From Actinomadura fibrosa (GTDB lineage Bacteria; Actinomycetota; Actinomycetes; Streptosporangiales; Streptosporangiaceae): DNA of 52,489 nt. A program made the translations under genes and the position numbers. This document shows, piece after piece, positions 7,680 through 14,784 of the stretch. The notes under the pieces are model-generated. The model did not search any database. It was not told the DNA's origin and saw only the letters and a list, made by a program, of their open reading frames with translations. The stretch lies in assembly GCF_900659615.1 (NCBI RefSeq), contig NZ_CAACUY010000046.1, positions 1 through 52,489 of the forward strand, in the 5' to 3' direction. The stretch's first letter is position 1. The number at the start of each line of letters is the position of its first letter.

Positions 7680-10153
7680 CCCGGCTCCGGCCGCGCTGGG
7701 GCGCCGGTCGCGGAGGCGCCGGCCCGCCGTCCCGCCGGGCACGGGACGGCACGGCCGGCGACGGCACGGCCGGCCGCGACGCCTGGCGGTACAGGTGGAC
7801 CGTCCTGGGCGTCGCGACGTTCACCCAGGCCGCCTCCGGCTTCTTCGTCCAGGGCATCGGGGCGATGGGCGTCCAACTGCGCGAGGACTTGCAGTTGAGC
7901 ACCGCTCAGCTGGGCCTCCTGCTCTCGGCGTCCCAGCTGGTCCCCCTGGTCGGGCTGCTGGTCGCGGGGGAGCTGCTGGACCGCTACGACGAGCGCTGGG
8001 TCGTCGGCGCGGGGGCCTGCGTCGTCGCCGCGAGCCTGGGCGCGGGCGGCCTGGGGCAGGGCTACGTGTTCCTGCTGGTGGTCCTGCTCATGGTCGGCGC
8101 CGGGTACAGCACCGTCCAGCCCGGCGGCAGCAAGTCGGTGGCGTCCTGGTTCCGGACGTCCCAGCGGGGCCTGGCGATGGGCGTCCGGCAGGCCGGCGTG
8201 CCGCTGGGCGGCGTCGTCGCGGCGGCCGTGATGCCCGCGCTGGCCGCCGCGCACGGCTGGCGGTCGACCTTTTTGGCCGGCGGGCTCGTCGCGCTGGCCG
8301 GGGCCGTGGCCTTCATGGCCCTGTACCGCCGGCCACCCGTCCCGGACCTCGTCCGGGACGGGGCCGGCCGCGCCCCGGAGCCGCCGGACGCGCCGGGCTC
8401 GCGGCTCGGTGCCCGGCTGCGGATGCTCCGCGAACCGGCGATGGCCGAGATCGTCGCGTCCGGCGTCTGCCTGGTCTCGGTGCACAGCGGCATCGGCGTC
8501 CTGACCGTGCTCTACATGCACGAGGCGGCGTCCGTCGCGGCGGGCCCGGCGGCCCTGGTCCTCGTCGCCTCGCAGGCGGCGGGCGTCGCGGGACGCGTCT
8601 GCCTGGCGGCCTGGAGCGACCGCCGCGGGCCGGGGCGCCAGGCCACCGTCCGGATCTGCATGGTCGCCGCGGCCGCGGCGATGGCGGTGCTGATGACCCC
8701 CGCCGGGCACGAGCCCGCGGTCGCCTGCGCGCTGTTCACCTGGCTCGGCTTCTTCGGCATCGGCTGGTACGGGCCCTGGGTCACCCACGCGGCCGAGTCG
8801 GCGCCGCCGGGGCGCACCGGGTTCGCGCTCGGCCTCGTCATGGCCGTCACCCAGACCGCCGTCGTGCTGGCTCCGTTCCTGCTCGGCCTGCTCAAGGACG
8901 TGACCCACAGCTTCGTACCGGTCTGGGGTGCCCTGACCGCGATGACCGTCCTCGCCCTGGCCGTCACCTCGCTCCGGGACGCCGCCGCGGTGCCTGCCCG
9001 GATGCGCGTGCTGCTAGCGTCGGTCATCGTGCCGGACCGGTTCGAGGCGACGCTGCCAGCGAGGTGGCGCACGCTGCTGGTGGGGTGCGCGTTGGTCCTG
9101 CTGGCGCCGTTGGCCTTCGTCCAGCCCCACGGGCTTCCCGGCGAGTTCGGACGGGCCGCGCTGATCGCCCTCTTGATGGTCCAGGCGGGCGCCGTCTGGT
9201 GGGTGGGCGAGCGTCCCGCGGCGGTCACCGCGGCGGTGCTGGCCGCCGGAGCCGGGATCCAGTACCTGTATCCGGACGCCGGGCTCGGCATCGCGCTGGT
9301 CGTCGTGAGCACCTTCGCATGGATCCGTCCCGCTCGCGAGTCCCTGTGGGGGCTGGCGGGGGCGCTCGTCCCCGCCGTCGTCCTGCCGTGGGCGACCGGG
9401 CACGCCCTGCACGCACTGCTATGGCCCGCCGCCGCGCTGCTCGCCTGGAGCTGGGGAGCGCTCGGACGGGCCCGCTCCGCCCAGCGCCAGGCCGAGGCGC
9501 GGCGCGCCGTCCTGGAGGAGCGGGCCCGGATCGCCCGCGAGCTGCACGACGTCCTCGCCCACACGGTCTCGGTCATGGTCGTCCAGGCGGCCGCGGCGGA
9601 CGACGTGTTCGACGCCGACCCCGCCAGGGCCCGCCAGGCGCTGCGCGACCTGGAGACCTCCGGCAGGGAGGCGCTCGCCGAACTGCGCACGTTCCTGCGC
9701 ACCGTCCGGTCCCTGGACGGCGAGTCCGCCCTCGACGCCGACGTCCCCGCGGCGCCTCCGCCGGGCCTCGCCGACCTCGACGTCCTGACCAGGCCCCTCG
9801 CCGCGGCGGGGCTGCGCGTGACGCTGCACGCCGAGGGACTGGACGACCGGACGCTGCCCCCGGGAGTCGAGTTGTCGGCCTACCGGATCGTGCAGGAGTC
9901 GCTCACCAACACCCTGCGCCACGCCCGCGCCAGCACCACCGACATCACCGTCGCCGCCACCGACCGCGAGCTGACCATCGACGTCCGCGACGACGGCACC
10001 GGCGGCGGCCGCCCGCCCGGTCTTGGAACGGGCCAGGGCATCGCCGGCATGCGCGAGCGCGCCGCGACGCTCGGCGGGTCGCTGGCGGCGGGACCCGACC
10101 CGGCCGGGGGGTTCCGCGTCCGCGCCCGGCTGCCGCTGGGAGGGCCGCCATGA
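7676..10153 (+). CDS. MFS transporter fused in frame to NarL-type histidine kinase
   Basis: A single uninterrupted frame encodes 825 residues. Residues about 40-435 form a 12-helix MFS transporter of the oxalate/formate or nitrate porter type (PGGSKSVASWFRTSQRGLAMGVRQAG, HGWRSTFLAGGL). Residues about 460-600 add further hydrophobic helices. A histidine-kinase core follows: DHp helix with H624 in RIARELHDVLAHTVSVMVVQA, and an HATPase with the N box SLTNTLRHARA and G box GTGQGIAGMRERAATLGG. The normal arrangement is two proteins. An in-frame GTG at 9029, preceded by the -10-like TAGCGT at 9015-9020, fits the usual kinase start, so a separate kinase could also be made. A single-base error at the junction cannot be excluded, as TAG in another frame lies at 9015. 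Confidence 0.8.
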   Translation: MTRLRPRWGAGRGGAGPPSRRARDGTAGDGTAGRDAWRYRWTVLGVATFTQAASGFFVQGIGAMGVQLREDLQLSTAQLGLLLSASQLVPLVGLLVAGELLDRYDERWVVGAGACVVAASLGAGGLGQGYVFLLVVLLMVGAGYSTVQPGGSKSVASWFRTSQRGLAMGVRQAGVPLGGVVAAAVMPALAAAHGWRSTFLAGGLVALAGAVAFMALYRRPPVPDLVRDGAGRAPEPPDAPGSRLGARLRMLREPAMAEIVASGVCLVSVHSGIGVLTVLYMHEAASVAAGPAALVLVASQAAGVAGRVCLAAWSDRRGPGRQATVRICMVAAAAAMAVLMTPAGHEPAVACALFTWLGFFGIGWYGPWVTHAAESAPPGRTGFALGLVMAVTQTAVVLAPFLLGLLKDVTHSFVPVWGALTAMTVLALAVTSLRDAAAVPARMRVLLASVIVPDRFEATLPARWRTLLVGCALVLLAPLAFVQPHGLPGEFGRAALIALLMVQAGAVWWVGERPAAVTAAVLAAGAGIQYLYPDAGLGIALVVVSTFAWIRPARESLWGLAGALVPAVVLPWATGHALHALLWPAAALLAWSWGALGRARSAQRQAEARRAVLEERARIARELHDVLAHTVSVMVVQAAAADDVFDADPARARQALRDLETSGREALAELRTFLRTVRSLDGESALDADVPAAPPPGLADLDVLTRPLAAAGLRVTLHAEGLDDRTLPPGVELSAYRIVQESLTNTLRHARASTTDITVAATDRELTIDVRDDGTGGGRPPGLGTGQGIAGMRERAATLGGSLAAGPDPAGGFRVRARLPLGGPP
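9015..9020 (+). promoter_or_regulatory. Putative internal -10 element for leaderless kinase
   Basis: TAGCGT fits the actinobacterial TANNNT -10 pattern and ends 9 bases before the in-frame GTG at 9029. That spacing is typical of leaderless actinomycete transcripts. The -35 region is weak. It could allow expression of the kinase portion alone. Confidence 0.35.
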
Positions 10154-10815
10154 CCATCAGGGTGCTCGTCGCCGACGACCAGGACCTGGTCCGGGCCGGC
10201 TTCTGCATGATCCTCGACGCCCGCGAGGACCTGGAGGTCGTCGGCGAGGCGGCCGACGGCGACGAGGCCGTCCGGGAGGCCGCACGGCTGCGCCCCGACG
10301 TCGTCCTGATGGACGTGCGGATGCCCGGCACCGACGGCGTCACCGCGACCCGGCGGATCACCGCCGCCGCCGACCCGCCGAAGGTCGTCATCCTGACCAC
10401 GTTCGACCTGGACGAGCCGCTCTACGCCGCGCTGCGGGCCGGGGCGAGCGGCTTCCTGCTCAAGGACGTCCGCCCGCCCGAGCTGGCCGAGGCCGTCCGG
10501 GTCGTCTCCCGGGGTGAGGCGCTCCTGGCCCCGACCGCCACCCGCCGACTCCTCGACCGGTTCGTGGCCGTCCAGCCGAACGAGCCCGCCTCACCGGACC
10601 GGCTGGCCGAGCTCACCGAGCGCGAGGCAGAGGTGCTCGCGCTGGTCGCCCGGGCCGCGTCCAACGCCGAGATCGCCCGGCATCTGGGCCTCGCGGAGGC
10701 GACCGTGAAGACCCACGTCTCGGCCGTCCTGCGCAAGCTCGGCGCCCGCGACCGCGTCCAGGCCGTGGTGATGGCCTACGACCTCGGTATCGTCCGCCCC
10801 CGCCCGTCAGCCTGA
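10150..10815 (+). CDS. NarL/FixJ-family response regulator
   Basis: The 221-residue protein has an N-terminal receiver domain (acidic pair D9/D10, phosphoacceptor D55 in VVLMDVRMPG, Thr in LTTF, Lys in FLLKD) and a C-terminal LuxR-type helix-turn-helix (LTEREAEVLALVARAASNAEIARHLGLAEATVKTHVSAVLRKLG). Its start overlaps the kinase stop by four bases (ATGA), so it is the partner of the upstream histidine kinase. By analogy it binds DNA when phosphorylated. The likely targets, not shown here, include the transporter operon itself. Confidence 0.93.
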   Translation: MTIRVLVADDQDLVRAGFCMILDAREDLEVVGEAADGDEAVREAARLRPDVVLMDVRMPGTDGVTATRRITAAADPPKVVILTTFDLDEPLYAALRAGASGFLLKDVRPPELAEAVRVVSRGEALLAPTATRRLLDRFVAVQPNEPASPDRLAELTEREAEVLALVARAASNAEIARHLGLAEATVKTHVSAVLRKLGARDRVQAVVMAYDLGIVRPRPSA

Positions 10816-10869
10816 AGTCGCACCTCGAAGACCCGACACGCGGCCGAGGCCCCGGACCCGCCGTCTCAC

Positions 10870-10875
10870 TAGCGT
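10870..10875 (+). promoter_or_regulatory. Putative -10 element upstream of the 73-residue protein gene
   Basis: TAGCGT fits the TANNNT -10 consensus and lies 40 bp before the ATG at 10915. The GGAGG ribosome-binding site falls within the expected short leader. The -35 region is not distinct. Confidence 0.35.
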
Positions 10876-10914
10876 CATCAGGGGAAATGAGAGCCGCACA
10901 CGGAGGCAGGTCGG

Positions 10915-11136
10915 ATGTTCAGGTCGCGCCGGACGCGCAAGGACGAGGCATGGGAAGGCGTCGTCACCGCCAAGTCCCGCAACATGCCGGACGGGTCGAA
11001 TCTCTACCACTACGTCGAGGTCGCCTTCAGCGACGGCAAGACCAGGAAGATCCGCGTCAAAGGCTCGCTCTGGGAGTCGCTGCGCCCCGGCGACCAGATC
11101 GTCAAGAACGCCGGCTCCGACCCCGTGAAGGGGTAG
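10915..11136 (+). CDS. Small conserved basic protein (73 aa)
   Basis: A 73-residue soluble protein (FRSRRTRKDEAWEGVVTAKSRNM, then YHYVEVAFSDGKTRKIRVKG, ending LRPGDQIVKNAGSDPVKG). The pattern of short beta strands resembles small OB or SH3-like barrels seen in actinobacterial DUF7489-type proteins, but that assignment is tentative. The ATG is supported by GGAGG eight bases upstream. It has its own promoter-like sequence and is followed by a strong terminator, so it is a single-gene unit. Function unknown. Confidence 0.7.
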   Translation: MFRSRRTRKDEAWEGVVTAKSRNMPDGSNLYHYVEVAFSDGKTRKIRVKGSLWESLRPGDQIVKNAGSDPVKG

Positions 11137-11186
11137 CCGCCCGGCGGCGTCGCCCGCCGTGATGTGACCGACCACGACGTTCTCCT

Positions 11187-11225
11187 GCCGGGCGCCGCGC
11201 TGTACAGCGCGGCGCCCGGCTTTTT
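11187..11225 (+). terminator. Intrinsic terminator
   Basis: A perfect inverted repeat fills 11187-11220 (17-nt arms meeting at TGTACA) and is followed directly by five T residues. It separates the small protein gene from the catabolic cluster. Confidence 0.85.
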
Positions 11226-11293
11226 GGCGTACTCGGCCAGGACGGGCCGTCTGGGCGCTTCGCATGTAGCTCACGTTCAGACGACGCGGAGCT

Positions 11294-11413
11294 ATTGTCC
11301 AACAATCTCTCAGGTGCTCGCGGGAGCCCTACGTCCATTGTGCCCCCTTTCCAGCGAGATCCTTGCTGTGAGGTGTCTGACATGTTACGTTCCTCGCATC
11401 GCTTGTCGGACAA
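11294..11413. promoter_or_regulatory. Putative GntR/FCD operators of the catabolic operon
   Basis: Three related palindromes precede the first cluster gene: ATTGTCCAACAAT at 11294-11306, TGTCTGACA at 11374-11382 and TTGTCGGACAA at 11403-11413. The common form TTGTCnnACAA resembles sites of FCD-type GntR regulators. The last two are 30 bp apart, about three helical turns. The last site lies 27 bp before the ATG at 11441, so binding there could block transcription or early elongation. The GntR gene at 21258 is the natural candidate. Confidence 0.5.
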
Positions 11414-11440
11414 TCCGACCGGGGTACCAGGAGGGGAACG

Positions 11441-12235
11441 ATGTCGACCAACCCCCATGCGGAGGCCCTCCGCTTCGAGGACGTCACGCTCCGGTTCCCG
11501 GGGGCGCGCCGGGCGGCGATCGAGGACGTCTCGCTCCAGGTCGGGCGCGGCAAGTTCGTCGCCGTGATCGGGCCGTCCGGGTGCGGCAAGAGCACGATCC
11601 TCAACCTCGCGGCCGGGCTGCTCGCGCCGACCGAGGGCGAGGTCCACTTCGCGGGCGAGCGCGTCACCGGCGTCAACTCGGCGGCGGCGTACGTGACCCA
11701 GCAGGCCAACCTGCTGCCCTGGCTGAGCGTGCGGTCGAACATCGGGCTCGCCCTGAAGTTCCGCAAGGTGCCGAAGGAGGAGCGCGAGGCGCGCGTCGAC
11801 CACTGGGTGAGGCTGGTCGGGCTCACGGGCTTCGAGGACCACTACCCCCGCGAGCTGTCCGGCGGCATGCAGAAGCGCGTGTCGATCGCCCGGGCGCTCA
11901 TCTACGACCCGTCCATCGTGCTGATGGACGAGCCGTTCGGCCCGCTGGACGCCATCACCCGGCTGAAGCTCCAGCAGGACCTGCTCAACCTCTGGGAGGA
12001 GCAGAACGGCACGCTCGTCTTCGTCACGCACGACCTGAACGAGGCGATCTACCTCGCCGACGAGGTCATCGTCATGTCCAGCGGCCCCGGCACGGTCCGG
12101 CGGGTCCTGGACGTGCCGTTCGCGCGGCCCCGCACCATCGGCTCCCTCGTCGAGTCGCCGGAGTTCGCGGAGCTCTACAACGACCTGTGGGGCCTCTTCA
12201 CGTCCGAGCTGCAGACGACCGACGCCACCGCGTAG
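11441..12235 (+). CDS. ABC transporter ATP-binding protein, SsuB/TauB type
   Basis: The 264-residue ATPase drives import for the SsuABC/TauABC-like system whose permease (23697) and lipoprotein (25883) are in the same cluster. Walker A is GPSGCGKST at residues 44-52, the signature is LSGGMQKRVSIARAL, Walker B is IVLMDEPFGPLD and the switch histidine is in FVTHDLNEA. The extension FARPRTIGSLVESPEFAELYNDLW is typical of nitrate/sulfonate/taurine ATPases. The ATG has GGAGGGG upstream. It is the first gene of the long co-directional cluster, 16 nt before the CoxG-like gene. The substrate is unknown but presumably is catabolised by the neighbouring enzymes. Confidence 0.92.
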   Translation: MSTNPHAEALRFEDVTLRFPGARRAAIEDVSLQVGRGKFVAVIGPSGCGKSTILNLAAGLLAPTEGEVHFAGERVTGVNSAAAYVTQQANLLPWLSVRSNIGLALKFRKVPKEEREARVDHWVRLVGLTGFEDHYPRELSGGMQKRVSIARALIYDPSIVLMDEPFGPLDAITRLKLQQDLLNLWEEQNGTLVFVTHDLNEAIYLADEVIVMSSGPGTVRRVLDVPFARPRTIGSLVESPEFAELYNDLWGLFTSELQTTDATA

Positions 12236-12251
12236 AGACCGAGGTTCCACG

Positions 12252-12890
12252 TTGATATCGATCACCGAGACGATCGACGTCCCGAGCCCGCCGGAGCGGG
12301 TGTGGGAGGTCATCTCCAGCCCCCCGGACGTCGTGTCCTGCATCGCCGGCGCCGAACTCGGCGAGGCGCACGGCGACGGGTCCTTCGACGGCGCGCTCGT
12401 CGTCAAGTTCGGGGCGGTCCGGGTCAGGTTCCGCGCCCGCGTGCACCTGGAGCTGGACGAGACCGCACTCCGGGGGATGCTCACGGCCCGCGGCAAGGAC
12501 GGCCAGGCCGCGACCCGCTTCACCGCCGAGGCGACCTTCCACGTCGCCGAGGACGGGAACGGCTCCAGAGTGGCCATGAACGGCGAGGTCCAGCTCACCG
12601 GCAAGCTGACCTCGCTGATCGAGGCGGGCGCCGGCGTCGTCGTCTCCCGCATGACCAAGGACTTCGCCGCGCGGCTCGTCGAGCGGTGCGCCGCGCCCGC
12701 CGGACCGGAGGCCGCCGCGGCGGTACCGGCCGGGTTGTCCACGGCCCCCAAGGCAACCGCCACGAAGACCGCGCCGGCCGCGCCAGCCGGAACGGCCACA
12801 CCGGCCAAGCCGGCCGCTCGGATCCGCGCCTGGTGGGCGGCGCTGTGGAGCAGGCTCGCGGAGCGTTCCAGCCAAGGAGGTAGGGCGTGA
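12252..12890 (+). CDS. CoxG-like SRPBCC protein
   Basis: The 212-residue protein has an N-terminal SRPBCC fold matching the CoxG (CO dehydrogenase subunit G) family: ITETIDVPSPPERVWEVISSPPDVVSCIAGAELGE, VRFRARVHLELDE and the closing helix MTKDFAARLVERC. A low-complexity Ala/Pro/Thr linker (about 150-190) leads to a C-terminal segment with WWAALWSRLAER, which may touch the membrane. The start is TTG at 12252 with GAGG upstream. CoxG proteins carry hydrophobic ligands or anchor enzymes at the membrane; no molybdenum hydroxylase is nearby, so here it may serve a binding or recruiting role. Its stop overlaps the aldolase start. Confidence 0.78.
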   Translation: MISITETIDVPSPPERVWEVISSPPDVVSCIAGAELGEAHGDGSFDGALVVKFGAVRVRFRARVHLELDETALRGMLTARGKDGQAATRFTAEATFHVAEDGNGSRVAMNGEVQLTGKLTSLIEAGAGVVVSRMTKDFAARLVERCAAPAGPEAAAAVPAGLSTAPKATATKTAPAAPAGTATPAKPAARIRAWWAALWSRLAERSSQGGRA

Positions 12891-13759
12891 CCGGGCTCAA
12901 CGGGATCGTCCGCGAGCTGGAGGCGGGGCGGCACGCCTTCGCGAGCTTCGCGCCACCGGACCCGGCCGCCGCCGTGGAGTTCGCGACGGCCGGGTACGAC
13001 GGCCTGGTCTTCGAGATGGAGCACAAGCCCTGGGACGTCGTCGGCCTCAAGGACAGCCTCCAGTACCTGCTGAACCGCAGGCAGATCGCGACCGCGGGCG
13101 ACCTCGCCCCGGCGGTGACGCCGCTCGTGCGCATCCCCGTCAACGGCGCGGAGAAGGGGCAGTGGCACGCCAAGCAGGCGCTCGACCTCGGCGCCTACGG
13201 CATCGTCTGGCCGCACATCACGACGGTGGACGAGGCCCGCAACGCGGTCGCGGCCTGCCGCTACCCGCGGCCGCCGGACGCGCCGCGCTACGAGCCGGCG
13301 GGCGTGCGCGGGGACAGCCCGGCCGCCGCGGCCCGCTACTGGGGCCTGACCAACGCCGAGTACTACGCGAAGAGCGACGTCTGGCCGCTGGACCCGGACG
13401 GCGAGATCCTCGTCGCGCTGATGATCGAGGATCAGCTCGGGATCGGGAACCTCGCCGCCATCCTCGACCAGGTCCCGGGGATCGGGCTGGTCGTCATCGG
13501 GGAGGGCGACCTGAGCCAGGAGCTCGGCGTGCCCCGCCAGTACGAGCACCCGAAGGTCCTGGACGCCAAGCGCCGCGTCCTCGACGTCTGCGGGGAGCGG
13601 GGCGTCGCCGTCGGCCATCCGCACGTGACCGCCGGCAACGTGGAGGAGGTCATCAAGGACGGCTACCGCTTCCTGATGTCCGCCCCCGTGCGCTCGTATC
13701 CGGGCCTCGACCGGGGCCGCGAGCTGACCGGCCGCGCCGGGGGAGGGCGAGCGCGTTGA
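12887..13759 (+). CDS. HpaI/HpcH-family aldolase
   Basis: The 290-residue protein matches class II (metal-dependent) HpaI-type aldolases, which cleave 4-hydroxy-2-oxoacids to pyruvate plus an aldehyde or oxoacid. Visible marks are VRIPVNGAE, ALDLGAYGIVWPHITTVDEARNAV, the metal-ligand segment LVALMIEDQLGI (Glu) and VVIGEGDLSQELG (Asp, equivalent to the family GPNDLS). A family insertion around residues 125-165 (RYEPAGVRGDSPAAAARYWG) is like that of HpcH relatives. GTG at 12887 overlaps the preceding stop. Next to LigJ- and LigI-like enzymes it probably cleaves a 4-carboxy-4-hydroxy-2-oxoadipate-like intermediate to pyruvate and oxaloacetate, which is inference. Confidence 0.82.
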   Translation: MTGLNGIVRELEAGRHAFASFAPPDPAAAVEFATAGYDGLVFEMEHKPWDVVGLKDSLQYLLNRRQIATAGDLAPAVTPLVRIPVNGAEKGQWHAKQALDLGAYGIVWPHITTVDEARNAVAACRYPRPPDAPRYEPAGVRGDSPAAAARYWGLTNAEYYAKSDVWPLDPDGEILVALMIEDQLGIGNLAAILDQVPGIGLVVIGEGDLSQELGVPRQYEHPKVLDAKRRVLDVCGERGVAVGHPHVTAGNVEEVIKDGYRFLMSAPVRSYPGLDRGRELTGRAGGGRAR

Positions 13760-14784
13760 TCATCGACTGCCACGGCCACTTCACCACCGCGCCGAAGGCC
13801 CTCGGGCACTGGCGCGAGCGGCAGATCAAGGCCTTCGGCGAGGGCGTGCGGGTAAGCCCGGACGAGCTGGAGATCACCGATGACGAGATCCGCGCCGCCA
13901 TCGGGAACGGCCAGCTGAAGCTGCAGAACGAGCGCGGCACCGACCTCACGCTCTTCTCTCCGGGCGCCGGCAAGATGGCGCACCACTACGGCGACGAGCG
14001 CACCAGCCTCGACTGGTCCCGGGTCGCCAACGACCTGATCGGCCGGGTCTGCGGGCTCTTCCCCGACCGGTTCGCGGGGGTCTGCCAGCTTCCGCAGTCG
14101 CCGGGCGAGGCGCTCGCCGCGTCCGTCCGCAACTCGGTCGAGGAGCTGGAGCGCTGCGTGGAGGAGCTCGGCTTCGTCGGCTGCCTCCTCAACCCCGACC
14201 CGTCGGACGGCTACTACCAGGCCCCGCCGCTGACCGACACGGTCTACTACCCGCTCTACGAGAAGATGGTCGAGCTCGACGTCCCCGCGATGGTCCACGT
14301 GGCGATGTCGCGGAACGACGCCCTCCAGGGCACCTGCGCGCACTACCTCGCCGGCGACACCGCCGCCTTCATGCAGCTCTGCACGTCGGACCTGTTCGAG
14401 AAGTTCCCCGGCCTGCGGTTCGTGATCCCGCACGGCGGCGGCGCGGTGCCCTACCACTGGGGACGCTACCGGGGCGTCATGCAGGACCGGGGCCTGCCGC
14501 CCCTGGAGGAGGCGGTGCTCGGCAACGTCTTCTTCGACACCTGCGTCTACCACCGCCGCGGCCTGGAACTGCTGCTCGACGTGGTCCCCGCGGGGAACGT
14601 GCTGTTCGCCTCGGAGATGATCGGCGCCGTCCGCGGCGTGGACCCCGAGACGGGCCGCAACTTCGACGACGTGAAGTTCCTGCTCGACGGCATCGACATG
14701 ACCGCCGGGGACCGCGCGGCGGTCTACGGCGGCAACGCGCGGCGGGTGTTCGCCCGCCTGGAGTCCCGGGGGGTGGCGGAGTGA
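13756..14784 (+). CDS. ligJ: 4-oxalomesaconate hydratase-like amidohydrolase (LigJ family)
   Basis: The 342-residue product is close in length and motif order to LigJ, the 4-oxalomesaconate hydratase of protocatechuate/gallate 4,5-cleavage. It keeps DCHGHF with metal-ligand H6 and H8, ELERCVEELGFVGCLLNPDPSDG, the loop YEKMVELDVPAMVHVAMS, PHGGGAVPYHWGRYRG, VFFDTCVYHRRGLELLLDVV and FASEMIGAVRGVDPETGRNFDD. The start is TTG at 13756, inside the aldolase stop (TTGA). The next gene overlaps its own stop (GTGA). Co-translation with the aldolase supports consecutive reactions: hydration of an oxalomesaconate-like compound followed by aldol cleavage. The exact substrate in this organism is not shown. 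Confidence 0.8.
   Translation: MIIDCHGHFTTAPKALGHWRERQIKAFGEGVRVSPDELEITDDEIRAAIGNGQLKLQNERGTDLTLFSPGAGKMAHHYGDERTSLDWSRVANDLIGRVCGLFPDRFAGVCQLPQSPGEALAASVRNSVEELERCVEELGFVGCLLNPDPSDGYYQAPPLTDTVYYPLYEKMVELDVPAMVHVAMSRNDALQGTCAHYLAGDTAAFMQLCTSDLFEKFPGLRFVIPHGGGAVPYHWGRYRGVMQDRGLPPLEEAVLGNVFFDTCVYHRRGLELLLDVVPAGNVLFASEMIGAVRGVDPETGRNFDDVKFLLDGIDMTAGDRAAVYGGNARRVFARLESRGVAE

Noticed and set aside
13663..14553. Antisense ORF across the LigJ-like gene
   Set aside because: This is a shadow of high third-position GC on the opposite strand; the plus-strand product has clear family motifs.
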